Positions 9,075-19,485 of a DNA stretch of 64,000 nucleotides are shown piece by piece (position 1 is the stretch's first letter; the number at the start of each line of letters is the position of its first letter). The translations under genes were made by a program, and so were the position numbers. Location of the stretch: assembly GCA_024809215.1 (NCBI GenBank), contig JANUBW010000007.1, positions 62,001 to 126,000 on the forward strand. The letters are read 5' to 3'. Below the pieces are notes generated by a model. The model was not told where the DNA came from. It saw only the letters and a list, made by a program, of their open reading frames with translations, and did no database searches. The stretch comes from Niastella sp. OAS944. Lineage in GTDB: Bacteria; Bacteroidota; Bacteroidia; Chitinophagales; Chitinophagaceae.

Positions 9075-9650
9075 CTACAATGCGGCTTTTATTTCAAGCA
9101 AAAATCCCTTCAGTGATTGCAGCGATTGAATCATTTCAAAATGCGCCGAGGCTTTTGAATTCTTCTTCAAAAATTCTTTTGCTCCTTCGATGGTAAGTTT
9201 TCTGCGACGCAACAGGTCGTAGATCAATTCAAGATTTTTTATATCTATTGGTCTGAAATGGCGATCGCCTTTACGGTTTTTGCGGGGCTGAATGATATCA
9301 AATTCATTCTCCCAAAAACGCAGTAACGACTGATTTACGCCAAACATATCGGCAACTTCGCCAATTGAATAGTACTGGCGTTGAAACAGTGTTTCATCTT
9401 CCGGAATGTTTACCAGGTCGGCTTCGGCATCGAGGGCTTTGAGTGATTTGCGGCCGCGGGTTGATTTTTTGGCTGGCGTTGAAACCGGGCTTTCGGCTTC
9501 GTTAACGGCAGGTTCTTCTGCATTGGGTTGAACCGGTTCGGGAACAGGTTTTAATGCCTTAACACGTACCCCTACAGAGGCTTCATTTTCCGATGAAGCG
9601 GAGGCGTCACTGAATTCAAAAGTAATTTGGGAGTACTTGCTATTATCCAT
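9075..9650 (-). CDS. MerR-family transcriptional regulator
   Basis: The C-terminal half carries a MerR winged helix-turn-helix: YYSIGEVADMFGVNQSLLRFWENEF (about residues 93-117), then the wing with RKNRKGDRHFRPIDIKNLELI and RKLTIEGAKEFLKK. The first 90 residues are low-complexity, acidic and proline/alanine-rich with a basic TRGRKSLK patch, and look disordered. No effector-binding domain or metal-binding cysteines follow the DNA-binding domain. Divergent from gyrB. Similar MerR proteins are common in Bacteroidota; their targets are not known to me. Confidence 0.88.
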   Translation of the reverse strand: MDNSKYSQITFEFSDASASSENEASVGVRVKALKPVPEPVQPNAEEPAVNEAESPVSTPAKKSTRGRKSLKALDAEADLVNIPEDETLFQRQYYSIGEVADMFGVNQSLLRFWENEFDIIQPRKNRKGDRHFRPIDIKNLELIYDLLRRRKLTIEGAKEFLKKNSKASAHFEMIQSLQSLKGFLLEIKAAL

Positions 9651-9872
9651 AATCCAATTGATAACCTGATAAAATTGGTAAAGCTATCAAATATCGTGCA
9701 GTAAAGATACAGAGGCCAAAAACCGCTACTTTAAAGAACTTATTAACCTTTGTTAAATTATGTGGAAAACCTATTGTTTTATTGCTTAAAACACAGGCTG
9801 TTGGGGCTTTTCGTGGCTGGAAAAAAGTTCATAAAAAGGGGCTTTAAATGCGGTCAACCCTTTAATTTTTAG

Positions 9873-9880
9873 TAAATTTG
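9873..9880 (+). promoter_or_regulatory. -7 box (TAAATTTG) before gyrB
   Basis: TAAATTTG matches TAnnTTTG and lies 45 bases before the gyrB ATG in the divergent merR-gyrB gap, giving a leader of about 40 bases. Confidence 0.6.
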
Positions 9881-9889
9881 CAGGATTAA

Positions 9890-11902
<2,013 letters not shown>

Positions 11903-11930
11903 ATATAATTTGCGAATTAGCTAATTTGAT

Positions 11931-11972
11931 AATGTGCTAATGAAAACGAATAATGATTTTCATTAGCACATT
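11931..11972 (+). terminator. gyrB terminator built from the dispersed repeat
   Basis: Perfect 16-base arms AATGTGCTAATGAAAA (11931-11946) and its complement (11957-11972) around a 10-base loop, followed by a T-rich tract. The arm is the GTGCTAATG word of the dispersed intergenic repeat, preceded by further copies of it (11911-11930). The rest of the gap to 12189 shows only AT-rich DNA. Confidence 0.7.
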
Positions 11973-12189
11973 TCTTTTTTAGCTGTGTGAATAATAAAAT
12001 TGCATTTATTTAGTTAATTGGTCGATGTTCAAACTGAATATCGATTGTGTTATTATCACATTAGTTAGAATATAATATTCGCACATTGGAAATTCGTATA
12101 TTTAAACACTTATTTAGTGTTATTGGCTAAGATTTTGTAAGAGTTGTTGTCATCTTTTTTATTATACTAACCACGTAAATGAACCAATT

Positions 12190-12396
12190 ATGTCAGAAAT
12201 TACACTCACCGCATACAACGTGAAAACAAAAGAAAAGGGCGTTCCTATTCAAGATGCGGTTATTACCAAAACTGCAAAAGGTGCATACATGGCCCAGGGT
12301 CATGATGGTAAAGGAAATAAATTAACCACTTTGTTGGGCGAAGAAAAAGCACTGGCTGCTATTAAAGCTGGTGTTGCAAAACAAGGCTGGGAGTAA
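12190..12396 (+). CDS. Small conserved hypothetical protein (68 aa)
   Basis: 68-residue soluble protein beginning MSEITLTAYNVKTKEKG and ending AIKAGVAKQGWE; no signal peptide or membrane segment. The reading frame is well placed: an ATG start after a long AT-rich leader, lysine-rich composition, and a strong rho-independent hairpin directly after the stop. I recall similar small proteins in Bacteroidota but know no function. The middle (KTAKGAYMAQGHDGKGNKL) suggests a compact beta-hairpin; nothing catalytic is visible. Confidence 0.75.
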   Translation: MSEITLTAYNVKTKEKGVPIQDAVITKTAKGAYMAQGHDGKGNKLTTLLGEEKALAAIKAGVAKQGWE

Positions 12397-12400
12397 ATAA

Positions 12401-12440
12401 AAAAGGCGTCCCGATAATATCGAGACGCCTTTTTTATTTT
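12401..12440. terminator. Bidirectional terminator
   Basis: GGCGTCcCGAT/ATCGaGACGCC stem flanked by A-run and T-run, between the stop of the 68-residue gene and the convergent DUF1501 gene; it can serve both. Confidence 0.85.
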
Positions 12441-12453
12441 ATACGGACTAACT

Positions 12454-13653
12454 CTAAATAAAGCTCAGGTGTTCATACTGGCTGCCTAATATCTTTTTGT
12501 CATCTGCCCCCAGCCATTTATTCAGTATAGTTGCATATACGTTTTTAAAATCTACTTTGTATTTAAGGTCGCCTTCCTGTAAGTCTGCTAAATCGGGCAT
12601 CGCATTTAACACACCTTTTTGTTGCAATCCACCACTTATTAAGAACATATTATTTGCAGTGCCGTGATCGGTTCCACCACTGGCGTTTTGTGATACGCGA
12701 CGGCCAAATTCTGAAAAGCTCATCAACAGCACATCCTGAAAACGATTATTGCTTTTAAGATCTTTCACAAATGCATTGATGGCATCATTCATTTCAGTGA
12801 ACAATCTTTTTTGTTGTCCTTCCTGCCCCACGTGCGTATCAAAACTACCTAATGATACATAATATACTTTCGTGTTTATATCTGAAAAAATAAGGCTGGC
12901 AATAGTCTTAAAGCTATTACCCAAATCGGTTTTAGGATACTCTGTACTACTTGGGTGTAAGCGGCTTTGTTTGAAAATATAATCGGCACTGCTTACAGTT
13001 TCGGCCATTGTTTTGTATAAATAGTCAACCGGTTTTTCTTCACCACCTGTTGTATGATTGGCAGCTACTTCTTTAAAATATTTTTCATTGCTTGAAGTAT
13101 ACAGGCGGCGTGGATCTTTCATGGCCAGTGCTTTTGCATGTTCGCCTTTTAGCGCCAGGCTTAATACATCATCTATTTCCAATGCCTGTGTTGGTTTATC
13201 GCAACCTGAACATTGTGCATCGAGGTAGCGGCCAAGCCAGCCGGTATATACATACTCATTGCTATTGCTGGCGCTGTGCCATATGTCCATGCTTCTGAAA
13301 TGCGATCTGTCGGGGTTCGGGTAACCCACACTGTTTAGTATACCCAGGCTGCCATCGCTATACAGGTCTTTAAGACCGGTAAGGGCAGGGTGTAAGCCAA
13401 CTTCATCTGTTACCAGCAGTGCCTGCTCTTTGGTAATACCCAGCCGTGGCCGCAATTTGTAATATATATCATTGCGAACCGGTATTACGGTATTCAATCC
13501 GTCGTTACCGCCGCTTAATTGTAAAACAACCACTACTTTGTTGCCTTGCGGCACCAATGTGGGTTTTTCAAATGCTTTTAAAAATTTCGGCAGCATCATT
13601 GATGCAGTTGCCAGCGAGCCTATTTGAAGGAATTCTTTTCTTTTTATAAGCAT
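12454..13653 (-). CDS. DUF1501 family exported protein
   Basis: 399 residues of the DUF1501 family (sulfatase/alkaline-phosphatase-like fold, function unproven). Shows VVVLQLSGGNDGLNTVIPV, HPALTGLKDLY, SFDTHVGQEGQQ, LLMSFSEFGRRV and GGTDHGTANNMFLI, which together identify the family. The N-terminus (MLIKRKEFLQIGSLATASMML) resembles a Tat-type export signal but lacks a twin arginine. Lies 56 bases downstream of a DUF1800 gene on the same strand; this pair is found together in many bacteria and is assumed to act jointly, in what process is not known. Confidence 0.9.
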   Translation of the reverse strand: MLIKRKEFLQIGSLATASMMLPKFLKAFEKPTLVPQGNKVVVVLQLSGGNDGLNTVIPVRNDIYYKLRPRLGITKEQALLVTDEVGLHPALTGLKDLYSDGSLGILNSVGYPNPDRSHFRSMDIWHSASNSNEYVYTGWLGRYLDAQCSGCDKPTQALEIDDVLSLALKGEHAKALAMKDPRRLYTSSNEKYFKEVAANHTTGGEEKPVDYLYKTMAETVSSADYIFKQSRLHPSSTEYPKTDLGNSFKTIASLIFSDINTKVYYVSLGSFDTHVGQEGQQKRLFTEMNDAINAFVKDLKSNNRFQDVLLMSFSEFGRRVSQNASGGTDHGTANNMFLISGGLQQKGVLNAMPDLADLQEGDLKYKVDFKNVYATILNKWLGADDKKILGSQYEHLSFI

Positions 13654-13709
13654 AAAATAAGTTCTTGGTTTTTACTTCAAATTCAAAATTCAACATTCAG
13701 TATTCGGTA

Positions 13710-15164
13710 TTAACAAAGCTGATATTCCGGTGTGCTCATCAATTGAATCGTCGCTGTTTTGATAAACGATTCCCTGCTGGATGAATCTATATACTTGTTG
13801 AGTATTTTTTCATTTACCGGTTCACCGCCCTGTATCAAAATGCCTGCAATGGAAATAAGCAATTTCTCGCGTGGAACTTTCTCAAACTTTTTTAAATAGG
13901 TTTCCCAGTCAACAGCAGCAGATATGATCTGTCCGCCTTTTTTACTCATTCGTTCTTTTTTCTTTCCTGTATCTCTCATTCCCATCATTTGGTCGTCATC
14001 GTCTTTGGGGCTAAGGGCTACTTCATCATTATCATATATCAGTTGTGGTATACGCAGGCGGAACATTAAGGAAGAACTATCGATCCAGTTTTTACCTCCG
14101 GGCCAACCGGCAACATTTGGCGGATAAAATAGTAATTGACCCAGCAATCTTTGTAACAGCAATTGCACCTGTTCGTTTTCAAGCTTCATGGGTAATGCGC
14201 GGCGAATACCAACGATAAGTTCAACAGGCGATTTAATTCTGCAGCCAATGTTTTTGGCATCGTAGAACCAGTCGCTGGTGAAAATATCTTTCATCAATTC
14301 TTTGATGTCATATTTGCTTTGGTAAAAGCGGTCGGCCAGCCACGTTACCTGTACTTCATCGGGCACATCGTTTACAAAGTAGCGGTATATTTTGCGGGTG
14401 ATGTAGGCGGCGGTTTGTTTGTGCTCCAATAAAATGTTCAGCACATCATCGCCATTGAAGTTGCCTGTTTTGCCAAGTACGGTCTTTTTACCATCATCGT
14501 GTTGGTTTCTTCTAAAGGTAAATTCACCACTAATATTAGCGCCCCAGCCGGTAAAGGCCCGGGCTGCTTCTTTAATATCATTTTCGGTATAGTTACCCCT
14601 GCCCATGGTGAATAGCTCCATTACTTCGCGGGCAAAGTTTTCGTTGGGATGGCCTTTTTTATTTTGATTATTGTTTAGGAAGTTGATCATGGCCGCACTC
14701 TTACTTACTTCGCGCAGCAGATCGCCAAAATTACCTAATGCGTTTTGCCGAATAACATCGAGCAGTTGCTGCTGGTAAAGAATATTAAGGTTGCGGCTGG
14801 CAAAATGCCCGTGCCAGAAGAGAGACATTTTTTCGCGTATCTGCTGCTCGCTGTTCACCATTTCGTTAAGCCAGGTGATGTTGAGGTTTTTTATGTCTTC
14901 GCGGCTTTGCTGGCGAAGCCGGCGGCGCTCCATTTCGTCGAGATCGCGTTTTTTTGTGCTTGCTTCCTGTACACCCATAACCAAACCTTTGAGGGCGTTG
15001 TCGGCAACATCAATCATTTGGGGGCCTTTGACAGAGGCTTTAAACAGCGAATTAACGTAGGATTTATGCGAGGCGTTTGACAGCTGGTTGTATTCTTCGG
15101 CCATTGGGCCAAAGCCGGCACGCCATAGCAGGTGTTGATTTTTCAACTGGGGTGTTACAGTCAT
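13710..15164 (-). CDS. DUF1800 family protein
   Basis: 484 residues with the DUF1800 signatures HLLWRAGFGP at the N-terminus, LFWHGHFAS, NPNENFAREVMELFTMG-like ENFAREVMELFTMGRGNYTE, AARAFTGW and FYPPNVAGWPGGKNWID. No obvious signal peptide in the called frame. A charged insert (SPKDDDDQMMGMRDTGKKKERMSKKG) interrupts the C-terminal part. First gene of the DUF1800-DUF1501 pair (transcribed toward lower coordinates), so probably co-expressed with it. Function of the family is undetermined. Confidence 0.9.
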   Translation of the reverse strand: MTVTPQLKNQHLLWRAGFGPMAEEYNQLSNASHKSYVNSLFKASVKGPQMIDVADNALKGLVMGVQEASTKKRDLDEMERRRLRQQSREDIKNLNITWLNEMVNSEQQIREKMSLFWHGHFASRNLNILYQQQLLDVIRQNALGNFGDLLREVSKSAAMINFLNNNQNKKGHPNENFAREVMELFTMGRGNYTENDIKEAARAFTGWGANISGEFTFRRNQHDDGKKTVLGKTGNFNGDDVLNILLEHKQTAAYITRKIYRYFVNDVPDEVQVTWLADRFYQSKYDIKELMKDIFTSDWFYDAKNIGCRIKSPVELIVGIRRALPMKLENEQVQLLLQRLLGQLLFYPPNVAGWPGGKNWIDSSSLMFRLRIPQLIYDNDEVALSPKDDDDQMMGMRDTGKKKERMSKKGGQIISAAVDWETYLKKFEKVPREKLLISIAGILIQGGEPVNEKILNKYIDSSSRESFIKTATIQLMSTPEYQLC

Positions 15165-15304
15165 TTCATGGAGGTTTTGCCTGTGACCAGCTCGGATGTT
15201 AAAAGTTTAACGAATTATATTAAATTAATAAGAACATGATTAGGCCTGCCCATAGTGGGCCATTAGTGCTTAAAAGTTGCAGGTTTTTGCGGTCGAAATG
15301 CAAA

Positions 15305-15328
15305 GAGGCCGTCGTTGCCGACAGCCTC
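15305..15328 (-). terminator. Hairpin after the barrel-gene cluster
   Basis: GAGGCcGTC/GACaGCCTC stem 28 bases past the stop of the last barrel gene; the following T-run on the minus strand is weak, so termination is probable but not certain. Confidence 0.5.
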
Positions 15329-15356
15329 CATGCGATGTTTTTAGTATTATACTTTA

Positions 15357-16016
15357 TTAAATGATAAACCTGAATCCTACATAGAACAAAGATTCGTCAT
15401 TCTGGGCTACACCTGCTGAAAATAATTCCTCTTTTTGGATTTGAGTAGTGGAACTGGAAATGGTTTTACTTTTCAGAAAACCTACGTTGAACAGCGAATT
15501 AAACCCGCTTTCGATCTGGAATTTTTTACTAACGCCAAAGGAAACACCGGGTGTTAAGCCGAGCGCTGTGCTCCAACCTTTTGTTTTAGCTGTTGATCTA
15601 CTATAGTAGTCATATTGTTGTGTAGCTGTGCCTCTTATGACTGTATAGGAAACCTCACCTTCTCCGAATACATACAGGCGGTTTACTATAGGTACATACC
15701 CACGAATAAACACACCGCCGCCATAATTTTTATTATCAACATCAACCTTGTTGTTATAAGTGGAAGCATAATCGCTGTTTTGCGTTTGCTTCAAATAATT
15801 GATTCGAACACCTGCTACCAGGTTTTCTTTTATGGCCACACCTATAGCAGGAGAGAAGATAAACGTTTTGCTTTTTGTGGTCTGTTGCCATGTATTTGCT
15901 TTTGCCTTGCTGTAACCAATGCTGCCACCTAGCAAAACTGCATCTTTTTTGATCTGTGCCTGGGGTGATAACATACAGGTTAGGGCAAGTAGCGAAAATA
16001 AAAATTTCAATTTCAT
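15357..16016 (-). CDS. Outer-membrane beta-barrel protein, paralogue 3
   Basis: 219 residues: signal peptide (MKLKFLFSLLALTCMLSPQAQ), then alternating amphipathic strands, GYVPIVNRLYVFGEGEVSY, ALGLTPGVSFGVSKKFQIESGFN, and a C-terminal strand ending in FYVGFRFII, an outer-membrane insertion-type end. Same architecture and many identical segments as the next two genes upstream, so the three are a tandem family. Probably a small outer-membrane barrel of the OmpA/OprF-like beta-barrel superfamily; no ligand or enzyme site is seen. Confidence 0.82.
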   Translation of the reverse strand: MKLKFLFSLLALTCMLSPQAQIKKDAVLLGGSIGYSKAKANTWQQTTKSKTFIFSPAIGVAIKENLVAGVRINYLKQTQNSDYASTYNNKVDVDNKNYGGGVFIRGYVPIVNRLYVFGEGEVSYTVIRGTATQQYDYYSRSTAKTKGWSTALGLTPGVSFGVSKKFQIESGFNSLFNVGFLKSKTISSSTTQIQKEELFSAGVAQNDESLFYVGFRFII

Positions 16017-16047
16017 TATATTTCAGTTTTTGGTTTGGTTAATGGGG

Positions 16048-16725
16048 TTATGCTTTTTTGTTCAGTAAGAAACGAACTCCAAGCGTGAATGAAGAAAGCT
16101 TATCCAGATTTACATTTGCATTAAAAGATTTCGCCTTCGAATTGCCGGGATTACCAGCATTAGTTCCGGAATTAAATGCTTTTGCTCTTTCATACGAGAT
16201 ATTAAATAGAGAAGCTAATCCTGCTTCAAGTTGTATGTTTTGCGTAATTCCATATGCGATGCCCGGGGTCAATGCAACGCTGGTTGCCCAGCCCTTCGAT
16301 TCATATGAGTAATTTCCGCTGGTGCCCCAATCATATTTTCCTGATGCTTTAGTATGGTTAAAACTGAGCCTGCCTTCGCCAAAAATGTACAACTGTTTAT
16401 ATACTGGCATATAACGGCGCACAAATACACCGCCGCCGTAGGATCTTGATTTATTTTCTAGAAGATAGTCGTCATTTTCACGGTAGTCATTAACGTAGGC
16501 GGCAAAAACGCCCAATACCAGATTCTCCTTTATGGCCATGCCAACTGAAGGTGTAATACTTGTTCGTTTTAATTCCTCCTCTGGCAGTGATGGATAGAGT
16601 TTACCTTTGATTTTGCCATAGGAAAAGTTGCTGCCAATCCAGGTTGATCCTTTGTTGATCTGTGCATAAGAAGTGGTGAGCAATGTACAGACAAAAACAA
16701 CAGAAAATAACAATTTCAGTTTCAT
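16048..16725 (-). CDS. Outer-membrane beta-barrel protein, paralogue 2
   Basis: 225 residues: signal peptide (LLFSVVFVCTLLTTSYAQ), INKGSTWIGSNFSYGK, AIKENLVLGVFAAYVND, GGGVFVRRYMPVYKQLYIFGEG, VALTPGIAYGITQNIQLEAGLASLFN, and the closing strand FTLGVRFLLNKKA. The KENLVLGVF, GGGVFVR and TPGIAYG segments are shared with its two neighbours. Spacing to them is about 31-34 bases, consistent with one transcript arising by tandem duplication. Predicted location: outer membrane. Function unknown. Confidence 0.82.
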   Translation of the reverse strand: MKLKLLFSVVFVCTLLTTSYAQINKGSTWIGSNFSYGKIKGKLYPSLPEEELKRTSITPSVGMAIKENLVLGVFAAYVNDYRENDDYLLENKSRSYGGGVFVRRYMPVYKQLYIFGEGRLSFNHTKASGKYDWGTSGNYSYESKGWATSVALTPGIAYGITQNIQLEAGLASLFNISYERAKAFNSGTNAGNPGNSKAKSFNANVNLDKLSSFTLGVRFLLNKKA

Positions 16726-16759
16726 AACAATTTGTTTTATGATTTCTGTACTATGTGCT

Positions 16760-17410
16760 CTACGCTTTTTTATTGATCAGGAAACGAAACCCGATAAATA
16801 CCTGTGAGCTGTTGTCGAGGAAGAGCCCGGTATTGAATGTTTTGTTTTCAATTTCAGAGATTCCCTGGGTTTGCGTTCTTTTTTGATACCTGGTGCTAAA
16901 AAGGTTATTAAGCCCTGTTTCAATTTGAATTTTATCTGTAACGGCAAACGCCAGGCCGGGAGTGGCGCTGATACCAGCATCAAAACCTTTGATCTTTGTT
17001 TCGGGACTGTTACTTTTGTCTGTGTATTTATACGAATTATAGAAAACCCTTGCGTCACCGAATAAATATAACCGGTTTACAACCGGAATATAATTTCTAA
17101 TAAAAAGTCCGCCGCCAACGAGTTCCTCTTTTTTAGTAGTGATACTGGTGTTGGTGCTACTAATCTTGGTTTTATTAGTACTGTAATTAACAAAAACTCC
17201 TAAAATGAGATTTTCTTTTACAGCTGTACCTACAGCCGGACTAAAGTTAAAACCCGTTTGTTTGGTTTTGGATGTGGTTTCTGATTCGCTGTTGGTTTGG
17301 CTGTATCCAACCTGGCCGCCCAGCCATGTTGCGCCTTTGTTGATCTGTGCCTGTGATGTTACCGCTAAAGTGCAAACAAAAAGAAGAGAAAGTAGAAATC
17401 TTTGTTTCAT
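16760..17410 (-). CDS. Outer-membrane beta-barrel protein, paralogue 1
   Basis: 217 residues from the ATG at 17410; an upstream in-frame start would add 25 residues that are not signal-like and would run into the serS terminator, so it is rejected. Signal peptide KQRFLLSLLFVCTLAVTSQAQ, then INKGATWLGGQVGYSQ, AVKENLILGVFVNYS, GGGLFIRNYIPVVNRLYLFGDA, ISATPGLAFAVTDKIQIETGLNNLF, end VFIGFRFLINKKA. First of the three tandem paralogues in the direction of transcription and closest to paralogue 2 at the C-terminus (both end in FLxNKKA). Confidence 0.82.
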   Translation of the reverse strand: MKQRFLLSLLFVCTLAVTSQAQINKGATWLGGQVGYSQTNSESETTSKTKQTGFNFSPAVGTAVKENLILGVFVNYSTNKTKISSTNTSITTKKEELVGGGLFIRNYIPVVNRLYLFGDARVFYNSYKYTDKSNSPETKIKGFDAGISATPGLAFAVTDKIQIETGLNNLFSTRYQKRTQTQGISEIENKTFNTGLFLDNSSQVFIGFRFLINKKA

Positions 17411-17449
17411 ATATTTTGGTTTTTGGTTGCCGCAAATATGAAAAACAAA

Positions 17450-17480
17450 AAAGGAAGTATACACACTGTATACTTCCTTT
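17450..17480 (-). terminator. serS terminator
   Basis: Perfect 14-base arms AAAGGAAGTATACA / TGTATACTTCCTTT around a 3-base loop, followed on the minus strand by a T-run; it separates serS from the barrel genes. Confidence 0.85.
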
Positions 17481-17533
17481 AGCAAAGTTTTATGTTAAGT
17501 TTAAACAAATGATCAAAACATCATATGCACCAA

Positions 17534-18805
17534 TTAGTTGATCTGTTTGGCGCCGAAATAACTGTGCAGTACAGCCGGTAATTCAATGCCATTCTCATTT
17601 TGATGGTTCTCGAGTAAACAGGCAACTATTCTTGGTAAGGCAAGTGAACTGCCATTCAATGAATGCACCAGCTGGTTTTTACCATTGGCATCTTTGAACC
17701 GTACTTTCATGCGGTTGGTTTGGTATGCTTCGAAGTTTGATACAGAACTTACTTCGAGCCATTTTTGCTGGGCCGCGCTGTATACTTCAAAATCATAAGT
17801 GAGGGCCGATGCAAATCCCATATCTCCACCGCATAATTTCAGAATGCGGTAAGGAAGTTCCAATGTTTTCAACAGCTTTTCAACATGGGCCACCATATCT
17901 TCCAGTACATCGTAGCTTTTATCGGGGTGAACAAGCTGAACTATTTCAACTTTATCGAACTGATGCAAACGGTTAAGGCCACGTACGTCTTTGCCATAGC
18001 TGCCGGCCTCACGGCGGAAGCAGGGCGTATATGCCGTCATCTTAACAGGTAGTTCGTTTTCTTTCAGCAACTCATCGCGGTAAATATTCGTTACCGGAAC
18101 TTCGGCTGTTGGTATCAGGTAAAAATTGTCTTCGGTAACAAAATACATTTGTCCTTCCTTATCGGGTAACTGGCCGGTACCAAAGGCTGATGCTTCATTC
18201 ACCATATGCGGCGGAATTACTTCAGTATAACCGGCATTGGTATTAAAATCGAGGAAGTACTGAATAAGCGCCCGTTGTAATTTGGCACCTTTGCCAATAT
18301 ACACGGGAAAACCGCTACCGGTTATTTTATTGCCCAGTTCAAAATCTATGAGGTTGTATTTTTTTGTGAGGTCCCAATGTGGTACGGCGCCGGCATGCAG
18401 GGCTGGCTTTTTACCACCTTCGCGAATGGTTACATTATCCTCAGGTGTTTTGCCGGGGGGCACTTTATCAGATGGCAGGTTGGGCAGTTTTACGATCTGC
18501 TCCTGTAGTTTCTTTTCGGTTTCTGCCAGTTGATCGGCTATTGGTTGTAAAGCTGATTTTAAAGTAGCCACCTCTTGTTTTGCGGTATCGGCTGCTTCTT
18601 TCTGGCCTTTGGCCATCAACTGCCCGATTTCCTTGGATGCTGCATTTACTTTTGACTGGGTTGTATCAAATTCAAGCTGCAACTTTTTACGGGCATCGTC
18701 CAGGGATATAAGCTCATCTACCAATGCAATATCCCCGAAATTTTTTAAAGCCAGTCTTTCCTTTACCAGCGCTGTGTTTTGTCGAATAAATGCGATCTGT
18801 AACAT
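17534..18805 (-). CDS. serS: Seryl-tRNA synthetase
   Basis: Class II aminoacyl-tRNA synthetase charging tRNA-Ser. N-terminal helical arm (about residues 30-105, coiled coil), motif 1 around TEVIPPHMV (194-202), the serine-pocket TAE (233-235), motif 2 FRREAGSYGKDVRG (263-276) and motif 3 in NGSSLALPRIVACLLENHQ near the C-terminus. 423 residues is standard. Single-gene unit with its own promoter box (18825-18832) and terminator (17450-17480). Confidence 0.97.
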   Translation of the reverse strand: MLQIAFIRQNTALVKERLALKNFGDIALVDELISLDDARKKLQLEFDTTQSKVNAASKEIGQLMAKGQKEAADTAKQEVATLKSALQPIADQLAETEKKLQEQIVKLPNLPSDKVPPGKTPEDNVTIREGGKKPALHAGAVPHWDLTKKYNLIDFELGNKITGSGFPVYIGKGAKLQRALIQYFLDFNTNAGYTEVIPPHMVNEASAFGTGQLPDKEGQMYFVTEDNFYLIPTAEVPVTNIYRDELLKENELPVKMTAYTPCFRREAGSYGKDVRGLNRLHQFDKVEIVQLVHPDKSYDVLEDMVAHVEKLLKTLELPYRILKLCGGDMGFASALTYDFEVYSAAQQKWLEVSSVSNFEAYQTNRMKVRFKDANGKNQLVHSLNGSSLALPRIVACLLENHQNENGIELPAVLHSYFGAKQIN

Positions 18806-18824
18806 GTGAAAATCAGGTTTGCGG

Positions 18825-18832
18825 CAAAGATA
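18825..18832 (-). promoter_or_regulatory. -7 box (TATCTTTG) of serS
   Basis: TATCTTTG on the minus strand, 19 bases before the serS ATG. Its upstream side abuts the dispersed repeat, so any -33 element must lie within the repeat. Confidence 0.6.
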
Positions 18833-18833
18833 A

Positions 18834-18947
18834 GTTAATGTGCTAATTAGCTAATGTGATAATTCGATAATGAAATACAGGCGCGCGACTGTTCGGCAGG
18901 CCGCGCAGGGGCATTATCACATTAGCTAATTATCGAATTATCACATT
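18834..18947. repeat. Inverted-repeat form of the dispersed repeat between divergent promoters
   Basis: 19-base perfect arms AATGTGATAATTCGATAAT (18853-18871) and its complement (18929-18947) enclose a GC-rich centre with GCGCGC and CCGCGC. Extra TGTGCTAAT and TTAGCTAAT words flank the arms. It fills nearly the whole gap between the serS promoter and that of the 18964 gene. Confidence 0.75.
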
Positions 18948-18951
18948 CTGC

Positions 18952-18959
18952 TATCTTTG
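18952..18959 (+). promoter_or_regulatory. -7 box (TATCTTTG), probable leaderless start
   Basis: TATCTTTG ends only four bases before the ATG at 18964. With the usual 4-7 base distance from box to transcript start, the mRNA would begin at or next to the AUG. Confidence 0.6.
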
Positions 18960-18963
18960 CGGT

Positions 18964-19308
18964 ATGCAAGCAAATGACGATTTACAAAGCCGCTGGTGGA
19001 AGCTGGAAGAAAAGCTGATTGAGCGCTTTGGCAAGAAACCAGATATGGAAACCATTTTATTTTTAATAGGTATTCAGGAATTTGGGGATATAAAAGCCAA
19101 ATTCACCAAAGAGCAAAAGCAGGACCTGATGCATATTGCTACCTGTTCGCTACTGGCGCAAAGCGGGTATTACGAACTGGAAGGAGTAGATGAAGAAGGG
19201 TGGCCGCACTTCAGACAGCTAAAAAGCCTGCCGGTAATGAACCTGCACGAGCAGGAGAACTTTTTAAAAGACCATATTCTGTTGTATTTTGACCAACAGG
19301 AATTTTAG
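18964..19308 (+). CDS. Conserved hypothetical protein (114 aa)
   Basis: 114-residue soluble, acidic, mostly helical protein (RWWKLEEKLIERFGKKPDMETILFLIG; FTKEQKQDLMHIATCSLLAQSGYYEL; NFLKDHILLYFDQQEF). No known domain recognised and no export signal. I recall similar proteins in Bacteroidota without an assigned role. Divergent from serS across an inverted repeat; transcribed from a TATCTTTG box four bases before its ATG, so the message may be leaderless. The next in-frame ATG is at residue 28, inside the predicted helices, which argues against a later start. Confidence 0.75.
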   Translation: MQANDDLQSRWWKLEEKLIERFGKKPDMETILFLIGIQEFGDIKAKFTKEQKQDLMHIATCSLLAQSGYYELEGVDEEGWPHFRQLKSLPVMNLHEQENFLKDHILLYFDQQEF

Positions 19309-19311
19309 CAC

Positions 19312-19470
19312 AATGTGATAATTTGCTAATGTGCTAATGTGATAATAGGGCTCGCTATTAGGCCGGGTTTCCGGGTATACGCAAACCTTAAATTGTTCGT
19401 TTTATTTAGTATTGCCGCCGAACGGCTGTATTTCATTATCACATTAGCAAATTATCACATTATCACATTT
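19312..19470. repeat. Dispersed repeat, inverted pair
   Basis: AATGTGATAATTTGCTAATG-type words at 19312-19347 face their reverse complement at 19433-19470, with about 85 unrelated bases between. The right side joins GATAATGAAATACAG (read on the minus strand), the same junction as in the copies at 5080 and 18872. Confidence 0.7.
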
Positions 19471-19485
19471 GTCATTAAACACACT

